From assembly GCA_963580455.1 (NCBI GenBank), contig OY756961.1:22611001-22675000 (forward strand): DNA of 64,000 bases. Direction: 5' to 3'. The translations under genes were made by a program, and so were the position numbers. This DNA is from Euonymus europaeus (taxonomy: Eukaryota > Streptophyta > Magnoliopsida > Celastrales > Celastraceae). The notes beneath the pieces were generated by a model. That model had not been told where the DNA came from. It did no database searches and worked only from the letters and a program-made list of their open reading frames with translations. The stretch's first letter is position 1; each line of letters opens with the position of its first letter. This document shows positions 24,487-37,600 of the stretch, piece after piece.

Positions 24487-25755
24487 TCAGGTTCGGTCAC
24501 TGATACGATTCCTACTATTCTGTTGGACCTTCATGCTGCTACCTCCTCCACCATTGCCTTCTCTCTTCTGTGGTGGAGAAGAGAACAACTGCCCAAACCC
24601 GAAAACCGAACCGGACTTAGAAGAACCACGAAATGTACAAACCGGAACGTTGAGAACCGGAGTGACCCTCACATTTGCTGAATAAGACCTCTCCATGCCT
24701 CTGTGTTTGAATCTTGGTCCTCCATTGAAGGTGCTTGGACTGCTTGAACTCCTCTCCAAGCTTTCAAACACTACCTTACCCGATGAGTTCATTCTCGGAC
24801 TATCTGCCGAAACTCCCCGACCTGATTCCCCATTATTAACTGGTCTACGCATTGGGCTCCGACCCGTGTTAGATCCACTGCTGGCGTTATTACTGCCTGT
24901 CACATTATCTGTCCTCGCCTTGACGAGTCTCATTCTGGGCGGGTTCGGGTTTCGCAAAAATGGGTTCGGGCTAGGACCTGGATTAGGCTTATCAGAATCC
25001 AGAGACAGACGAGGGAGATCATCGTGGTCGTGGCTTGAGGAGGACGAGGAGAGAGACAACCGAGAGGAAGAAATGGAGACCGACTCGGAATCGGTGTCCT
25101 TCAACAATGGCAGACTCAGTGAAGCATCCAGTGATGCTGACATGGGAACATTTGAAGTGGATTTCGAGCTTCTGTGTAAGAGAAGCTTCAGAGATTTGGC
25201 GGTTGAGGAGTTTGTGTATGTGTTTGCGTTTGCGTTTGCGTTGGAAGACAAATACGACACCGTTTTCTCCGATTCGGCTTTGGTACTTTGTGTTTGGTTC
25301 TGATACAGCTTCTTCTTCAAACCTAGAAGGTCCCTCCACCGACTCGAGCATCTCGGAGCTTTGGGAGAGAATAAGTAAGGATCGGTACCGGATATAGACT
25401 TTTCCGTCTCCGGCGACCTAATCTCCAGCAGGGAGGACTTATAAGAGGAAATGTTGGTTGTCCCAGTGACTGTCGAGGACAGATGAAGCGGCATAAGCTT
25501 CCCGTCGGCGAAAAGCTCGTCTGCTGGAAGCATAGCCACAGGGTCCTCGCCGAGACGGAACTCAAAGTCACCGGGATCAGACAGCTCAGTCGGATCCGAG
25601 CCGGAAGAAGGATCCGAACCTGGTTTGCTCTTCGACGAGTCCTCTTCGCGGCTGATGGAGATTCTGGGACTCAGCCAACCGTAAGACGAGTACTTAGGCG
25701 CCGACGGGAAGTTCTCTGGCGAAACTCCGATGTTGTTTACACATGCTGAGGCCAT
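24487..25755 (-). CDS. serine-rich DUF1645-type protein
   Basis: One uninterrupted frame of 422 residues. The N-terminal half has DFEFRLGEDP, then LPADELFADGKLMPL and RWRDLLGLKK, the conserved blocks of the plant DUF1645 / serine-rich family, whose biochemical function is unknown. The middle is extremely Ser/Asn/Pro-rich, with SSSSS runs and an NANANAN stretch. The C-terminus has MERSYSANVRVTPVLNVPVC, then SGSVFGFGQLFSS, conserved as I recall in the Arabidopsis At3g12970/At1g56020 pair. There is no signal peptide or membrane segment. The start ATG at 25755 gives MASACVNNIG, and the length is in the family range. The long open frames on the opposite strand (for example 24695-25303) are artefacts of its composition. 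I infer a regulatory or stress-related role only from family annotation. Confidence 0.85.
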   Translation of the reverse strand: MASACVNNIGVSPENFPSAPKYSSYGWLSPRISISREEDSSKSKPGSDPSSGSDPTELSDPGDFEFRLGEDPVAMLPADELFADGKLMPLHLSSTVTGTTNISSYKSSLLEIRSPETEKSISGTDPYLFSPKAPRCSSRWRDLLGLKKKLYQNQTQSTKAESEKTVSYLSSNANANANTYTNSSTAKSLKLLLHRSSKSTSNVPMSASLDASLSLPLLKDTDSESVSISSSRLSLSSSSSSHDHDDLPRLSLDSDKPNPGPSPNPFLRNPNPPRMRLVKARTDNVTGSNNASSGSNTGRSPMRRPVNNGESGRGVSADSPRMNSSGKVVFESLERSSSSPSTFNGGPRFKHRGMERSYSANVRVTPVLNVPVCTFRGSSKSGSVFGFGQLFSSPPQKREGNGGGGSSMKVQQNSRNRISDRT

Positions 25756-27348
25756 CTTTCAGAGTGACCATGCAATAGCAGAGAAATCAAATGCTCAAAT
25801 GCTAGAACATACAAGAGGAGTAAATGAAATGTGAGATATAGCGGGTCGGAGGGTGGGAGAGAGTGGCTTTGCTGGCAGTTCGTTAGGGTTTGTAGGTTTT
25901 GTTTGGACGGACTTGTCCCAGCCCTACAAAAGGTTCAACAATTTGACACGTGTAATTGATGATGGAAAAGGTCGATAAAGCTTTGTTTGGGAAGGAGAGG
26001 AAAGTGAGTGAAAAGGAAAGAGTGGGAGGAAAATGAAATTTGTGTGTCTTTTGAATGAGGGGAGAGGAAAAAGGAGAGAAGAATGAAATTTACATCTCAG
26101 TTTGATTTCCAACCCTAGTCCATCATATAGGTAAACCCGCCCAATCGTCAGCAATTGACAAGCTCATTTTTTTGGGTAAATACAACTTTTAGTCATAAAA
26201 AATAATATATGTTTCATTTTGATCATTGAATGATAAAATGTTTTAACTTAATCATCAAACATTTAATTTTATTCTAGTCAAGCCACTCGGTAAGGTTTTT
26301 TTCAACCCGAGCAACAAAACTGTTGACGTGGCAATTTGACCACCTGATAATTAATCCAAGTGGAAATGAATTGCCAGATGAATTACTCTCTCATCCCTTA
26401 AAAAACACCCAAGTTCTTTCCATTCTCTGGATACGTTCTTAAACCCTAGATCGTAAGCACATGTGCTGGATTAATTCTTCCCTTGTTTGTTCAAAGCCCT
26501 AAGTTCTTCACTGGTTTACACAATCGTTGACTCATCTCGGCTAGGCTGGCTCTTCCCTTGTTCGTTCAAAGCCCTAAGTTCTTCACTGATTTACACAATC
26601 GTTGACTTATCTCTGCTAGGCTGGCTGATTCAAATCTAACTTACTGGCTTTGACGAATGCAATTTTCTCCAATTTTTGTGGGTTTCTAGAATTCTCTCTT
26701 GAAGTTGAAGTCGCCAACTGGAGGTTTATCAAACATTTGGTCCTCGAACAAGCTTCCATGGTCAAATTGCTGACGAAGAGGCGAATATGGAGTCTCAAAG
26801 CGAGTCAAGGCTGAGGATTATGAGTATGGGTAAAGGATTGTCGAGCACAAGACTTATAGGACTTTTATAAGATATTTTCATAGAAATTATCCCATTGGAG
26901 CATGTGAACTCGAGGTGGGGTTCAATCTCATAAGGATCATGGCATCGTCGAGATGATTTGTCCAACACTTTTTTATGTATATAAGGGCAATTACAGGTGT
27001 ATTACAATGATTTTTCTAGTTGTATTTTTTTTAAAAAAAATATTTCCAAATGATAAATTATTTTTCATATCAACATTGCATTTAACGGTTAACCTGCCAA
27101 GTGGACGAGTTGACTGTCGAAATTTTCCAAAAATTGTCTTGTAATGATTCTAGCACATTATAATGTTTGCAGTGCATTTTAGTTTTTCTTCCATCTCAAT
27201 GAATTCATGCCAAACCAAGGATTTCCTTCTCTTCCTTTCTATCAAGTTGTAGACTTTATTCCTTTTTATTTATCTCATCCTCATATTCATTTTCCTCTTC
27301 CTCTTGCTCCACATTTATTTTCACAAGCTGAACTTCGAGAGTAATCAC
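25756..27348. other. upstream region of the DUF1645-type gene and spacer
   Basis: The first few hundred bases should hold the minus-strand promoter and 5' UTR. No further gene is evident. The part near 26170-26360 has a TE-terminus-like repetitive style (long A/T runs and repeated TTTAATCATCAAAC-type motifs) that I cannot assign. Confidence 0.4.
26476..26625. repeat. 75-bp tandem duplication
   Basis: Copies at 26476-26550 and 26551-26625 both begin TCTTCCCTTGTT and end GCTAGGCTGGC, with only a few substitutions between them. No coding frame is conserved across the copies. Confidence 0.9.
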
Positions 27349-27653
27349 TGTTGGAATTTGATCATCTAATGGACTAGTGGAAACTAGTTAATCATGCTCA
27401 ATATGTGTACAATTTGTAATGTATATATTTATAAATATGCTCAAGTAAGTTAAGGTTCTATTAATGAGCATATTTAAGTGACTAATTAAAGTTAATGATA
27501 TAGGCTAGCCTTGTGAGATAACAATGTCATTCGACTTTCATGGTTAAGCCCAATAAAAGTAAGCATATGAGCTTCACTTTCTAGGATATGTATATATACC
27601 ATTTGTCATGTATTGGTATTGTGTGTCATGAATACCTCCAAGCAAAAGTGATG

Positions 27654-27720
<67 letters not shown>

Positions 27721-27890
27721 GGATTTCATCTTCTTCTTCATGTTATTTCTTCTTTCACTTACTATCGAGATTGATCTTGGGTATATGACTAATTAAAGAT
27801 GATTTATGAGCTGCATATCTCAGATAACAAATGCTATTGGACTTTCGTGGTTGAATCCAATAAAAGTTTGCATTTGGGCTTTCACTTGTT
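27349..27890 (+). mobile_element. degenerate LTR-like direct repeats with a microsatellite
   Basis: TGTTGGAATTTGATCATC at 27349 looks like a Ty1/copia LTR start. A block around 27480-27575 (GACTAATTAAAG, AGATAACAA, CCAATAAAAGT) recurs at 27787-27885, about 307 bp on. A (TC)31 run separates the two. There is no interior coding sequence. Either a collapsed retroelement or a local duplication is possible. Confidence 0.4.
27657..27718. repeat. (TC)31 microsatellite
   Basis: Sixty-two uninterrupted bases of the TC dinucleotide. A perfect run of this length is likely to vary between individuals. Confidence 0.98.
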
Positions 27891-28196
27891 TGGGCCAAGG
27901 TATGTATACATTAGGATGAATTGATTGCCGATCCAAAATATTAGACTTATTAAGAGTTTAGTGCACCCAAAAAATTAATTTGGATTCCAATCCAAAATAG
28001 TGATTGTCTTCCAGCGTTTTTGCCTAATTGAGATACGCTTCCATTATAGATGAGATACAGCTCGTCAATTTTATTTCTTAGTTTTATTTCTCTTTCATTC
28101 TAGCATTAGTATGAGTTCGTTGACCATGTACGGGCGATCCATCTTGATGACGAATTCCATGATAACAAGAAATATAAATGAATCGTTCAATGTCTG

Positions 28197-28497
28197 TCTT
28201 AACGTTTAGAATAAAAAGGACAAAATATGGAAGAGACATTGAAACTCAATTCATCTCATTTTATTCATCAAAGTTACATCATATTTATAGAATAACTATA
28301 CGCCCAGCTATACAATGTGAACCAGATCAATCATGCATCCAGCTATACAATGTGAACCAGATCATGCATCAAGCTATACATTGTGGACCAAATCAATTAT
28401 ATAGTTATTCTATCTAATCCCTATAATTTAGGAGATCAATCAACTAACACTTCAATTACAATTCAATCCTTGATTTTGTTTTATTCTTTTCTCAACA
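28197..28497 (-). repeat. 3' LTR of the copia element
   Basis: On the minus strand it begins TGTTGAG and ends GTTAAGA. It contains three related copies of an AGCTATACAATGTGAACCAG-type motif, shared with the other LTR. Confidence 0.95.
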
Positions 28498-28593
28498 CCT
28501 CCTCTCAAGTTGGTGCATATATGTTATAAATGCAGAACTTGCTCAATACTTTTGAGAATATTCGATTTGCGACAGATTCGGTGAGAATATCAG

Positions 28594-31500
28594 CTAGCTG
28601 GTCTTCTGATTGATCTTAGGTAACTCCAAAATTCTTCTATCCAATTTTTCTTTGATGAAGAATCTGTCTACCTCAACATGTTTTGTGCGATCATGTTGAA
28701 CTGGATTATGAGCTATATCACGCAACGCTTTATTGTCACAATATAGTTGAACTGGTTGTCTTGATGAACAGCCCAAGTCACGCAAGAGATGTCTTAGCCA
28801 TAATGCTTCACATAGTCCTAGAGCCAAACTTCTGAATTCGGCTTCTGCACTTGAGCATGCAACTACACTTTGCTTTTTACTTCTCCAAGTTACAAGATTG
28901 TCGCCTATGAAAGTAAAATAACCAAAAGTTGATCTTCTATCATCTATTGCTCCAGCCCAATCAGCATCCGTATATACATCTATGCTTTTACAATCTGAAT
29001 TTTTTTAAAATAAAATTCCTTTTCCAGGAGCAAACTTCAAGTACCTCAAAATTCGTAGAACTGCATTCATGTGTTGCTCTCCAGGATTGTGCATAAATTG
29101 GCTGACAACACTTAATGCATAAGCAAGATCAGGTCTTGTGTGCACCAAGTACATTAATCTGCCTACGAGTCTTTGATATCTTCCTTTATCAGCTGGTACT
29201 TGATTTGATTCAACACACAACTTCAGTCCTTCTTCCATCAGTGTATCCACTGGTCGACATGTTGCATGTCAGTCTCATGTAATAGATCCAAGGCATACTT
29301 TATTTGAGACAAATAAATCCCTTTATTAGATCTAGACACTTCGATTACCAGAAAGTATTTTAAGGGACCGAGGTCTTTCATTTCGAATTCTCTAGATAAG
29401 TAATTTTGCAGAGCCTTTACTTCTGTAGGATCATTTCCTGTGACTATCATATCATCCACATATACAATCAGAGCAGTGATCTAATCATTGCGTTTCTTCA
29501 AGAACAGTGTGTGATCGGAATTGCTCTGACGATATCCAAAAAATTTCATTGATTTTGTAAACCTCCCAAACCACGCTCTTGGAGATTGCTTCAGTCCTTA
29601 TAGAGATTTCTTCAGTCCACACACCTTTTTTTATGGTTTTTTGGAACCATGCACCCTGGTGGAAGCTGCATGTAAACTTATTCAGATAGTTCTCCATGTA
29701 GAAAGGTTTTTTTTCACATCAAGTTGTTGTAATGGCCAATCTAAATTAGCAGCTAAAGACAACAATACTCGAACTGTGTTGATTTTTGTTACAGGTGCAA
29801 ATGTCTTTGTGTAGTCAATCACATATGTTTGAGAGTACCATTTTGCTACCAATCCCGCTTTAAAGCATTCAATTATGCCATCAAATTTGTACTTCACGGT
29901 ATAAATCCAGCGGCACCCAACCGGCTTCTTTCCTGGAGGACAATCAACAAGTTCCCGGGTTTCATTCTTTTTCAAGGACTTCATCTCCTCATTCATAACA
30001 TCTCTCCACCTTGAATCATCTAAAGCTTCATGCACACTGTTAAGAATAGCAACAGTAGATAATTGATTTACAAATGACTTATTTGATTCTGACAAACGGT
30101 GGCTAGACATATAATGGCTCATGAGATATTTTACTTTACTAGAGATTTCAGGTTCATATGTGGGCTTTGGAATACCTCTAGTGTGACATGGTGGTAACTC
30201 TCTTTTGGATGTTTCAAACACTAAGTTAGGAACATCCTCCTCAGCATTTGATTGGTGTAGTATATCATCTAATGTAACTGGAGCATGAGGCTCGGGCTTG
30301 GACTGTTCTGAACTTGAGTCTTCACACTCGGGTTGATCACCACTTACATCTAGTTCGTTTACTTCTTGATGTTCTTGATTGGCTGATTCAACGTGAAACT
30401 TGCAACCACTAGATAATTCATAATCAAGAGTTTGAATTTCCTTCTTATACCCCCCTTGAAATTCAGTCTTAGAGGAAAAATACATGGTGGCTTCATGAAA
30501 GACCACATCCATGGTGACATACCTTTTTCGAGTTGGAGGGTGATAACACCGGTACCCTTTTTGATGATTAGCATAGCCAACAAAAACACATTTTAATGCT
30601 CGAGGGGTCAGCTTAGTGCGCTGATGTTGATGTAGAAGGACAAATGCAATGCATCCGAACACTTTAGGAGGTAAATTTGGAGTAGTTGGGGCAAGAACCA
30701 CATCAGAGAGTGCTTGTAATGGGGTTTGAAAATTAAGAGAACTGGAGGGGACACGATTGATCAAATACACTGCCGAAGTAATAGCTTCACCCCAATAAGA
30801 TAATGGCATATGTGAGTCTATCAATAATGCATGAACTACCTCCAATAAGTGTCTATTTTTGCGTTCGGCGACTCCGTTTTGTTGAGGAGTATTGGGACAG
30901 CTAGTTTGGTGGATAATGCCATGTAATTCCAAATATTTTTGAAGATCAAAACTTTGATATTCTCCACCATTGTCGCTGCAAAACACCTGTATCTTTGCAT
31001 TGTATTGGTGCTACACCATGTTATGAAACTTTTGAAACAGCAAATTCACTTCACTTTTGGTTGTCATCAAGCACACCCATGTCATCCTGGTGCAATCATC
31101 AATAAATGTCACAAACCATCGTGATCCTCCCAAAGTGTAAACTTTGGATGGACCCTAAACATCCGAATGTATAACCATAAATGGAAGAGAACTTTTATTC
31201 AAAACTAATGGAAAGGTAACACAATGACTCTTCGCCAGTTCACAAACTTCACACCGAAAATTAGAGACATCATTATTTGCAAATAAACTAGGGAATAGCT
31301 TCCTTAAATAACCAAAAGAAGTGTGCCCCAATCGCCGATGCCATAGTCATACTTCAGTCTGATGTTTCATCTCCTTAGTGTTGTCTACTGCCAATAGTTG
31401 ATGTAGCTTGCTGGAACTCATTGACTCCAAGTCCAAGTAATATAGTCTCCCTCGCCTAATACCACACCCAATCATTTGCTTCGTATGGATGTCCTTAAAA

Positions 31501-32791
31501 ACACAAGAATCAGACCAAAAAATGACAACACAAGACAAGGCTGAGGTTATTTGTGAGACTGATAACAAGTTATAATTTAAAGATGGAACAACTAGAACAG
31601 AGTCTAAGCTCAAAGTATCACTCAGATTTAAAGATCCTTCCCCAAGTACTAGAACGGATGCTCCATTGCCAGTAGACACAAATTTTTGTACAGGTGGACT
31701 AAGAGAAGAAAACTGTCTAGAATCAAATGTCATATGTTCGGTAGCTCCGGAATCAATTATCCATGTGCTATTAATAACATGTGTAGAAATACTTAAAGAC
31801 TTACCATCATCCTAGGTTGCTACTGCCATTGCTGTAGATTTTCCAGGACCATCATTTGTTTGTGTCTCAGCTATGGCTCCAGTAGGAATCTTCTTGGAGT
31901 TCGTTCGTGGTGCACGACTAGGGTCCCACCATTCTGGATATCCTACAAGCTCAAAACAACGATTCTTTGTATGTTCAGTTTGATGGCAATAAGTACATTT
32001 AAGATTGGCTTTGTCAATGACATCAATAGTCTTAGAATTATTGGACCTATTTCGATCTTGCCAATTTTTGTTAGATCGATGTCGTGCCACCATAGCCGAG
32101 ACTTCTGAATTTTCGGATTCTCCTTTGAGAGTTGTACGACGAACTAGTTCTCGGCGAATTAAGGCATAACATCCTTCCAAGTCAGGGATTGCCTCTTTGC
32201 GCAGAATCTCTCCTCGAATTTGATCGAAACAGTCATCTAATCCAGCCAGGAATATGTGCACTCGGAGTCGTTCAGTGGATTTCTTGTATGTATCGACATC
32301 TTCAGGATCATTCATGACAACTTTATCATGATGATCCAATTCTCGGAAGACTTCAATGAGCTCCCCATGGTATTCGGAGAGTGATTTGCCATTTTGTTTA
32401 GTAGTGAAGGCCTTTTGATTCAAGGTAAACACTTGCATCTCATCATTTCCATCATAAAAAGCCTTTGATAGTGCACTCCAGATTTCATGGGCAGTTGGTA
32501 AGCGTAAGTAACGCTTCATAATCTCTGGACCCATGAACATCAAAAGCCACCTCTTCACCTTTTGTTCTCAGCATACCATTTTTCATAACCATTCTCTGAT
32601 TCTGTAAGTTGTTTTGTTTTGTTGCGAATATAGGAAAGTTTCTCCCTTTCAGCGATGTGCATCTCCATTAACTGAGACCGAACACCATAGTTAGATTCAG
32701 TCAAGATAATTCCCGCATTAAAATTACCTTCAGACTGTACAATAACATGGGTTGTTTTTGTCCCTGATGATTCAATTTTTTCCTCGCTCAT
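28594..32791 (-). pseudogene. broken gag-pol of the copia element
   Basis: Fragments run right to left. The gag start at 32791 is frameshifted near 32556. A UBN2-type gag domain follows, with a CX2CX4HX4C zinc knuckle (near 31990-31950), then a stop before the protease motif DSGATEH (near 31740). The integrase catalytic region is interrupted by several stops. The 30986-29682 frame carries the integrase C-terminal part and the start of the RT (RWIYTVKYKFDG). After a frameshift come YVDDMIVTGND (RT active site, near 29459) and an RNase H-type end (CDNKALRDIAHNPVQHDRTK, near 28740-28680). Stops and frameshifts make it non-coding for an active polyprotein. Confidence 0.9.
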
Positions 32792-32914
32792 TTATTCTTC
32801 CTCGACAATATCTGAGTAGAATGAATGAGAGATGTAGGTGGACTAGCAAGGATGATTCATGGCAATATCATTCTCTGGTGATTTTGGTGATAATGAATCC
32901 CACCTCTGATACCA

Positions 32915-33214
32915 TCTTAACGTTTAGAATAAAAGGACAAAATATGGAAGAGACATTGAAACTCAATTCATCTCATTTTATTCATCAGAGTTACAACATA
33001 TTTATAGAATAACTCTACGTCCAGCTATACAATGTGAACCAGATCAATCATGCATCCGGCTATACAATGTGAACCAGATCATGCGTCAAGCTATACATTG
33101 TGAACCAAATCAATTATATAGTTATTCTATTTAATCCCTATAATTTAGGAGATCAATCAGCTAAAACTTCAATTACAATTCAATCCCTGATTTTGTTTTA
33201 TTCTAATCTCAACA
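32915..33214 (-). repeat. 5' LTR of the copia element
   Basis: Begins TGTTGAG at 33214 and ends AAGA directly before the primer-binding site at 32914. It is about 96% identical to the other LTR by eye. Confidence 0.95.
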
Positions 33215-33424
33215 GTCTGCTCATTCTCCCGTCTTCAATTCCCAATGAACAACATGATCTTGACCGATAATTTATTCAATTTGGGCGATCTGGTACTTAG
33301 TTAACTCTTTTCTCTTTATGTTCTCACTGATTCGACAACGAATCTGAATGTTTTTTAGGTCCAATTCCATCCATTTTTGTTATGAATCGATTGACAAGCC
33401 AAACCCCAATCCTTATTCATTTGC

Positions 33425-33660
33425 GTTCCTTAAGGGGAACAGATTCGCTAAACTCTAACGGGAACGGATTCGCTAAACCGTAATGGGCACGTTTATCATA
33501 TTTTTATGCTGTAACATAAACAATAAGTGTTGAACCCTAATGAGAACAGATTCTCTAAACCCTAATGAGCTCATTTGTCGGATTTCTATGCTGTAACATA
33601 AATAATAAGTGTTAAATCCGAAGAAGAACGAATTCTCTAAACCCTAACGGGCTCGTGTAT
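33425..33660 (+). repeat. 82-bp tandem repeat, about 2.5 copies
   Basis: A unit containing CTGTAACATAAACAATAAGT, then GAACAGATTCTCTAAACCCTAATG-like sequence, recurs with an 82-base period (GTAACATA at 33511 and 33593). Each unit contains a telomere-like AAACCCTAA. The same family lies inverted at 56040-56235. Confidence 0.8.
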
Positions 33661-34622
33661 GCTCAGCATACTTGGTTTCTATACATAATAATGAAATGAT
33701 TTTCCATATTTTAAAGGAAACTTATGTAATTTAACCAGTAAAAAATTCACTTAATTACAAAAAAAATCTAAAAACTATACATAATTACAAATAAGTTTAA
33801 ATGAGTGAACTTAGCCTTAATAAGTCTGATAAAGTAAACTTACTTATAATTTTGCCTATACAATATGCCATGTATTGGTAGACACGAGTTGCCAAACACC
33901 TCCTTAAAAGAAAAGTGAAACAAAGAAAATATATCTATCTCTAACACCTTCTTCTCTTTTCACTCACTACGTAAAAGGGTTTGGTATGGTATTTGTTGCA
34001 AAAGAAAGGTTTGAGGTTCATTTCCTTCATTTTTCAGATTTGGGACTTGATTTCTCAACTCTCATAGCCTTGGTTCCAACACAAAGAATGTGTGGATTTT
34101 CATGTGTTGACGAATCTTCTCAAAATAGTATGTCTTTTTTTTTTAAATCTTTTATGAAATGATGCATATATTGATGTGTATATAATTATATGTGCAAGAT
34201 CATAATTCTGTGATTTTAATTCAAGAGCTTTTCCTAGAGATTTTGGAGATATATGAGAAGGAAATAAGAGGGACTAAAAGTGTGACACTTTTATATTTTA
34301 TTGGGACATTGAAGTTTACCATAGAGATTTTGTTATTATATTCACACATATGTCACGTATATTTATTTTGGAGACACATGCATAATTTTTTACTATACAA
34401 AAAATTTGTGTCAAAAATAAATATTCTACTCTAAATCCGACACATTTTCATAGCGGGCTCGTATTAACGTTTAACGACGGACGAAAAGTATTTTGCCAAT
34501 TATTTTAAAAATAAAAAAAGAATAATTTTTTTGAAAGAAAACCAGTGGACACTGGTCACACTCGCTCAATCCTCGTCCCTCTCCAAAACCCTCTTCACTC
34601 GAACTCTCTCACATGAGCACAA
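33661..34622. other. spacer and promoter side of the YchF gene
   Basis: AT-rich, with no gene or clear repeat. The last 100 bp (CT-rich, TCTCCAAAACCCTC) is probably the 5' UTR of the YchF gene. Confidence 0.4.
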
Positions 34623-37600
34623 ATGGCGATATTAACATGCAGCAACCTGATTCCGGCATTAACTTTCCTGCCACTGAAATCTTCTTTATGTAGAGGCAGT
34701 CTTTTCTTCTCTGAAAGCTCGCAACTGATTGGCGTTCTCGGGTTTGGTAGACGCTTCTCCTCGTCTTCCTCTGGCAGGATTAGCATGAGCCTCAAAGCCG
34801 GCATCGTTGGCCTTCCTAACGTTGGAAAATCCACTCTCTTCAATGCGGTGGTAAGTCGTTTTTTATTCTTATGAGGACGAAGTGTGTTTTTATTTCTCCG
34901 GGTTATTGGTATAAAAGGCGATTTGTTGCATCAGAAAAATGCATGCGTCATAGGCATAGATAATTAGCAGTTTCTTTCAGGTCTTGGAGTGTGTTGTTGT
35001 CAGTAGTTCTTTTGGCGTAAAGGTATGGGTTGATTTAATTCCCGGAAAGAACCTATCCACATCTCCCATATTATGTGGTATAAGGGATGCGTACATCCCC
35101 GACCCCTTCCACTGTGGAGCCTTGTGTACGAGCATTGTTTACACACACTAAGGTATGAGTTGGCGCAGTCTGTTTACTCATGGGTTCTTTATAAGAGGAT
35201 TGATAGAAGAAATTATGGACTAGTAGCATCAGCTTTATGATATTGATTAAAATATGCAATTGGGTTTTCTTTTCTGTTTGCATTAGCATAGCTAATGCGA
35301 AGGAGTGGAGTTGTTGTTGACTTGTTGGAATGTCTCTATTGGGTGAATTTGTGTGTTTAACATTTTCAGATGCCAAGATGGCCAGTGATGAGTTTTTAAG
35401 GTAGTCATTTGATGCTGCAATGAGATTTGTGATGTCTTTCAATGTATTCACACTATATGACATGCTCTAACTTATGAATTTACCGCCTAAATGCTTAACT
35501 CTAGGATATTGGTGTGATTAACTTATTAGGATATCCTTAAGAATAAGAACTAGATTCGTATGACAGATGTGCTCATAGACATATATGCAACATAATATAT
35601 GTGTATGCTTTGGCTGCCGGTAACCTGTTGCATCCTATATTTTGCCCATTTAATGACTTGCTTTGTTATATGGTAGTATGGTCTACTATATGTTAAAATG
35701 TTATCATTTCTTTGCTTTTAACTTAGCTCATTGCCACCGGACGCATGTTTCTTTTTTCTTGTAATGAATGAACAAAATGTATACTTTTCCTTTCAATGAA
35801 TTTGCTTAGACTTAGTGCTGAATGCTGATACACTAATTACAAGTGTAGGTTGAGAATGGAAAGGCCCAAGCTGCTAATTATCCATTTTGTACAATAGAGC
35901 CTAATGTAGGGACTGTTGCTGTCCCTGATCCTCGGCTGCATGTACTTTCTGATCTCAGCAAATCTCAGAGAGTGGTCCCAGCGTCTATTGAATTTGTAGA
36001 TATTGCCGGGCTTGTGAAGGGTGCCAGTCAAGGGGAGGTAGTTGCCTTGTTCCAGTTGCTAGCCTTTCTTTACTTCTTGGCAATAGTGATTTCTGAGTAT
36101 TTACCTTTCTTCGTGGCATCATTTTCTTATTTTCATTATGTTTGTCTCAGATTCAACTGTAATTGGGATTTTAAATTTGAAATTTTCTTCTTTCAATTTC
36201 ATTTTTGCAGGGATTGGGTAATAAATTCTTGTCACATATTCGCGAGGTTGACTCCATTCTTCAGGTTTACTCCCACTTTTGTTTTTTCCTATTCTTATTG
36301 ACATCCATGATCCATAGCCTATATCGATAGCCTCCATTACCACACATGATCACCCCCCTCACAGGTTCTAGGGTGATCGCCTTACTGAATAAATGGAACT
36401 GACAGTGTGCTTCTTGTCAATCCCCTGATGATCGATGCACTAAGAGAAGTATAACATTTTATGTGTGATTCTGGTCCATCCGCATAGATCTGTTGTAGCC
36501 ACATATTAAAGAGCTTGTAGCTTGCTCTACATATAAACTTGTCAAAATCCCGTTATCCCCTTTTGAAACGTACTTATCTGTGATGGCTCCCATAGAATTT
36601 TCTAATCACCATCTTTCCATTTTTAATTTTTTTTATTCATGTAGTTCACGAAACCTCATAAACAGTGAATTTAAAAGTGTAAATGTCTATAAAATTATAT
36701 CTCAAGCTTATTAGTTAAGTGTGATGATTACATCCGGATAACCATATGAGTTTTGGAAAAGCAATGTTTAATACATTTTTAATCAGTAATAACTAGCTAC
36801 AATATGGTGAACAACTCACAGTTTAAAATGATAATAATGCTATATGTTGTTTTTCTTGGCACATATATTTTTTTTTTACAATTTTGAGGTTGTAGAGAAT
36901 TCAACATCTACTTGGATCTCTCTTTTGACTAATTGTGACATGTTTGGGATATCCTCAATGGAATTTCTATTTCTTTCCTTGTTTTTAGTCGTCCTTTCTT
37001 TTCCCCTTAAAATTGAGGCTTTAATTATGATTTTTCAACTCCAAGTGGCTTAGTGGAGGACTGGAGGGTGTTAAGAAAAGGCTCAAGGGGTTTTTGTTCT
37101 ACCTATATCATACATTTGAGTTTGCCTTGGGATCTTTTTTCTTTAAATTCAATTTCATATATAATGAAAAGGGGATATGACAATATCGAAGTTCAGAGGA
37201 CACACTACTTTGTGATAGGATTGGGCCTTGGGGAAATGACATTAGAGTAATAATTGATATCTGGTCTTTTAAATCGAAGCTACCTTTTCAGTATATCCAG
37301 AAGGCATCTGTACCACGATAATAGGTTCATATCAATCTGGAATGCTTCCTATTACTTTTTCCCATGCCCATTTTTTTCCTTGGACAATTGGCCTGGTGTT
37401 TAATTACTTTCACGGATTTTTTCTCATTTATTTGAATATATGGTAGATAGCCATGTTTTAAACTCCCCAGTAATAGTGGAAATAGCCAGAACGCTTTTTT
37501 ATCCATCCCTTGTCCTGTTGTCCATGTTATGCGATTCATTCTTTTTCTCTTCCTTCAGGTTGTAAGATGTTTTGAAGATAATGATGTTGTTCACGTGAAT

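Larger units (their letters stand above)
28197..33214 (-). mobile_element. full-length Ty1/copia LTR retrotransposon, minus strand
   Basis: The element is 5.0 kb, with 301-bp and 300-bp LTRs (28197-28497, 32915-33214) and identical 5-bp flanks GTCTG (28192-28196, 33215-33219). The primer-binding site TGGTATCAGAG at 32914-32904 abuts the 5' LTR and matches initiator tRNA-Met. The polypurine tract GAGAGGAGG lies at about 28506-28498, next to the 3' LTR. The order gag, protease, integrase, RT, RNase H is the copia order. By eye the LTRs differ by about 13 substitutions and one indel (about 4%), so insertion was not recent. The LTRs run TG...GA instead of the usual TG...CA. The coding frame is broken, so the copy is not autonomous. 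Confidence 0.96.

Noticed and set aside
24695..25303. 202-codon open frame on the plus strand opposite the DUF1645-type gene
   Set aside because: It is the antisense shadow of a Ser-rich coding exon. It has no family similarity and its codon pattern is explained by the real gene.
33425..33660. AAACCCTA motifs as an internal telomere array
   Set aside because: The motif occurs once per 82-bp unit and not in tandem heptamers; it belongs to a longer repeat unit.
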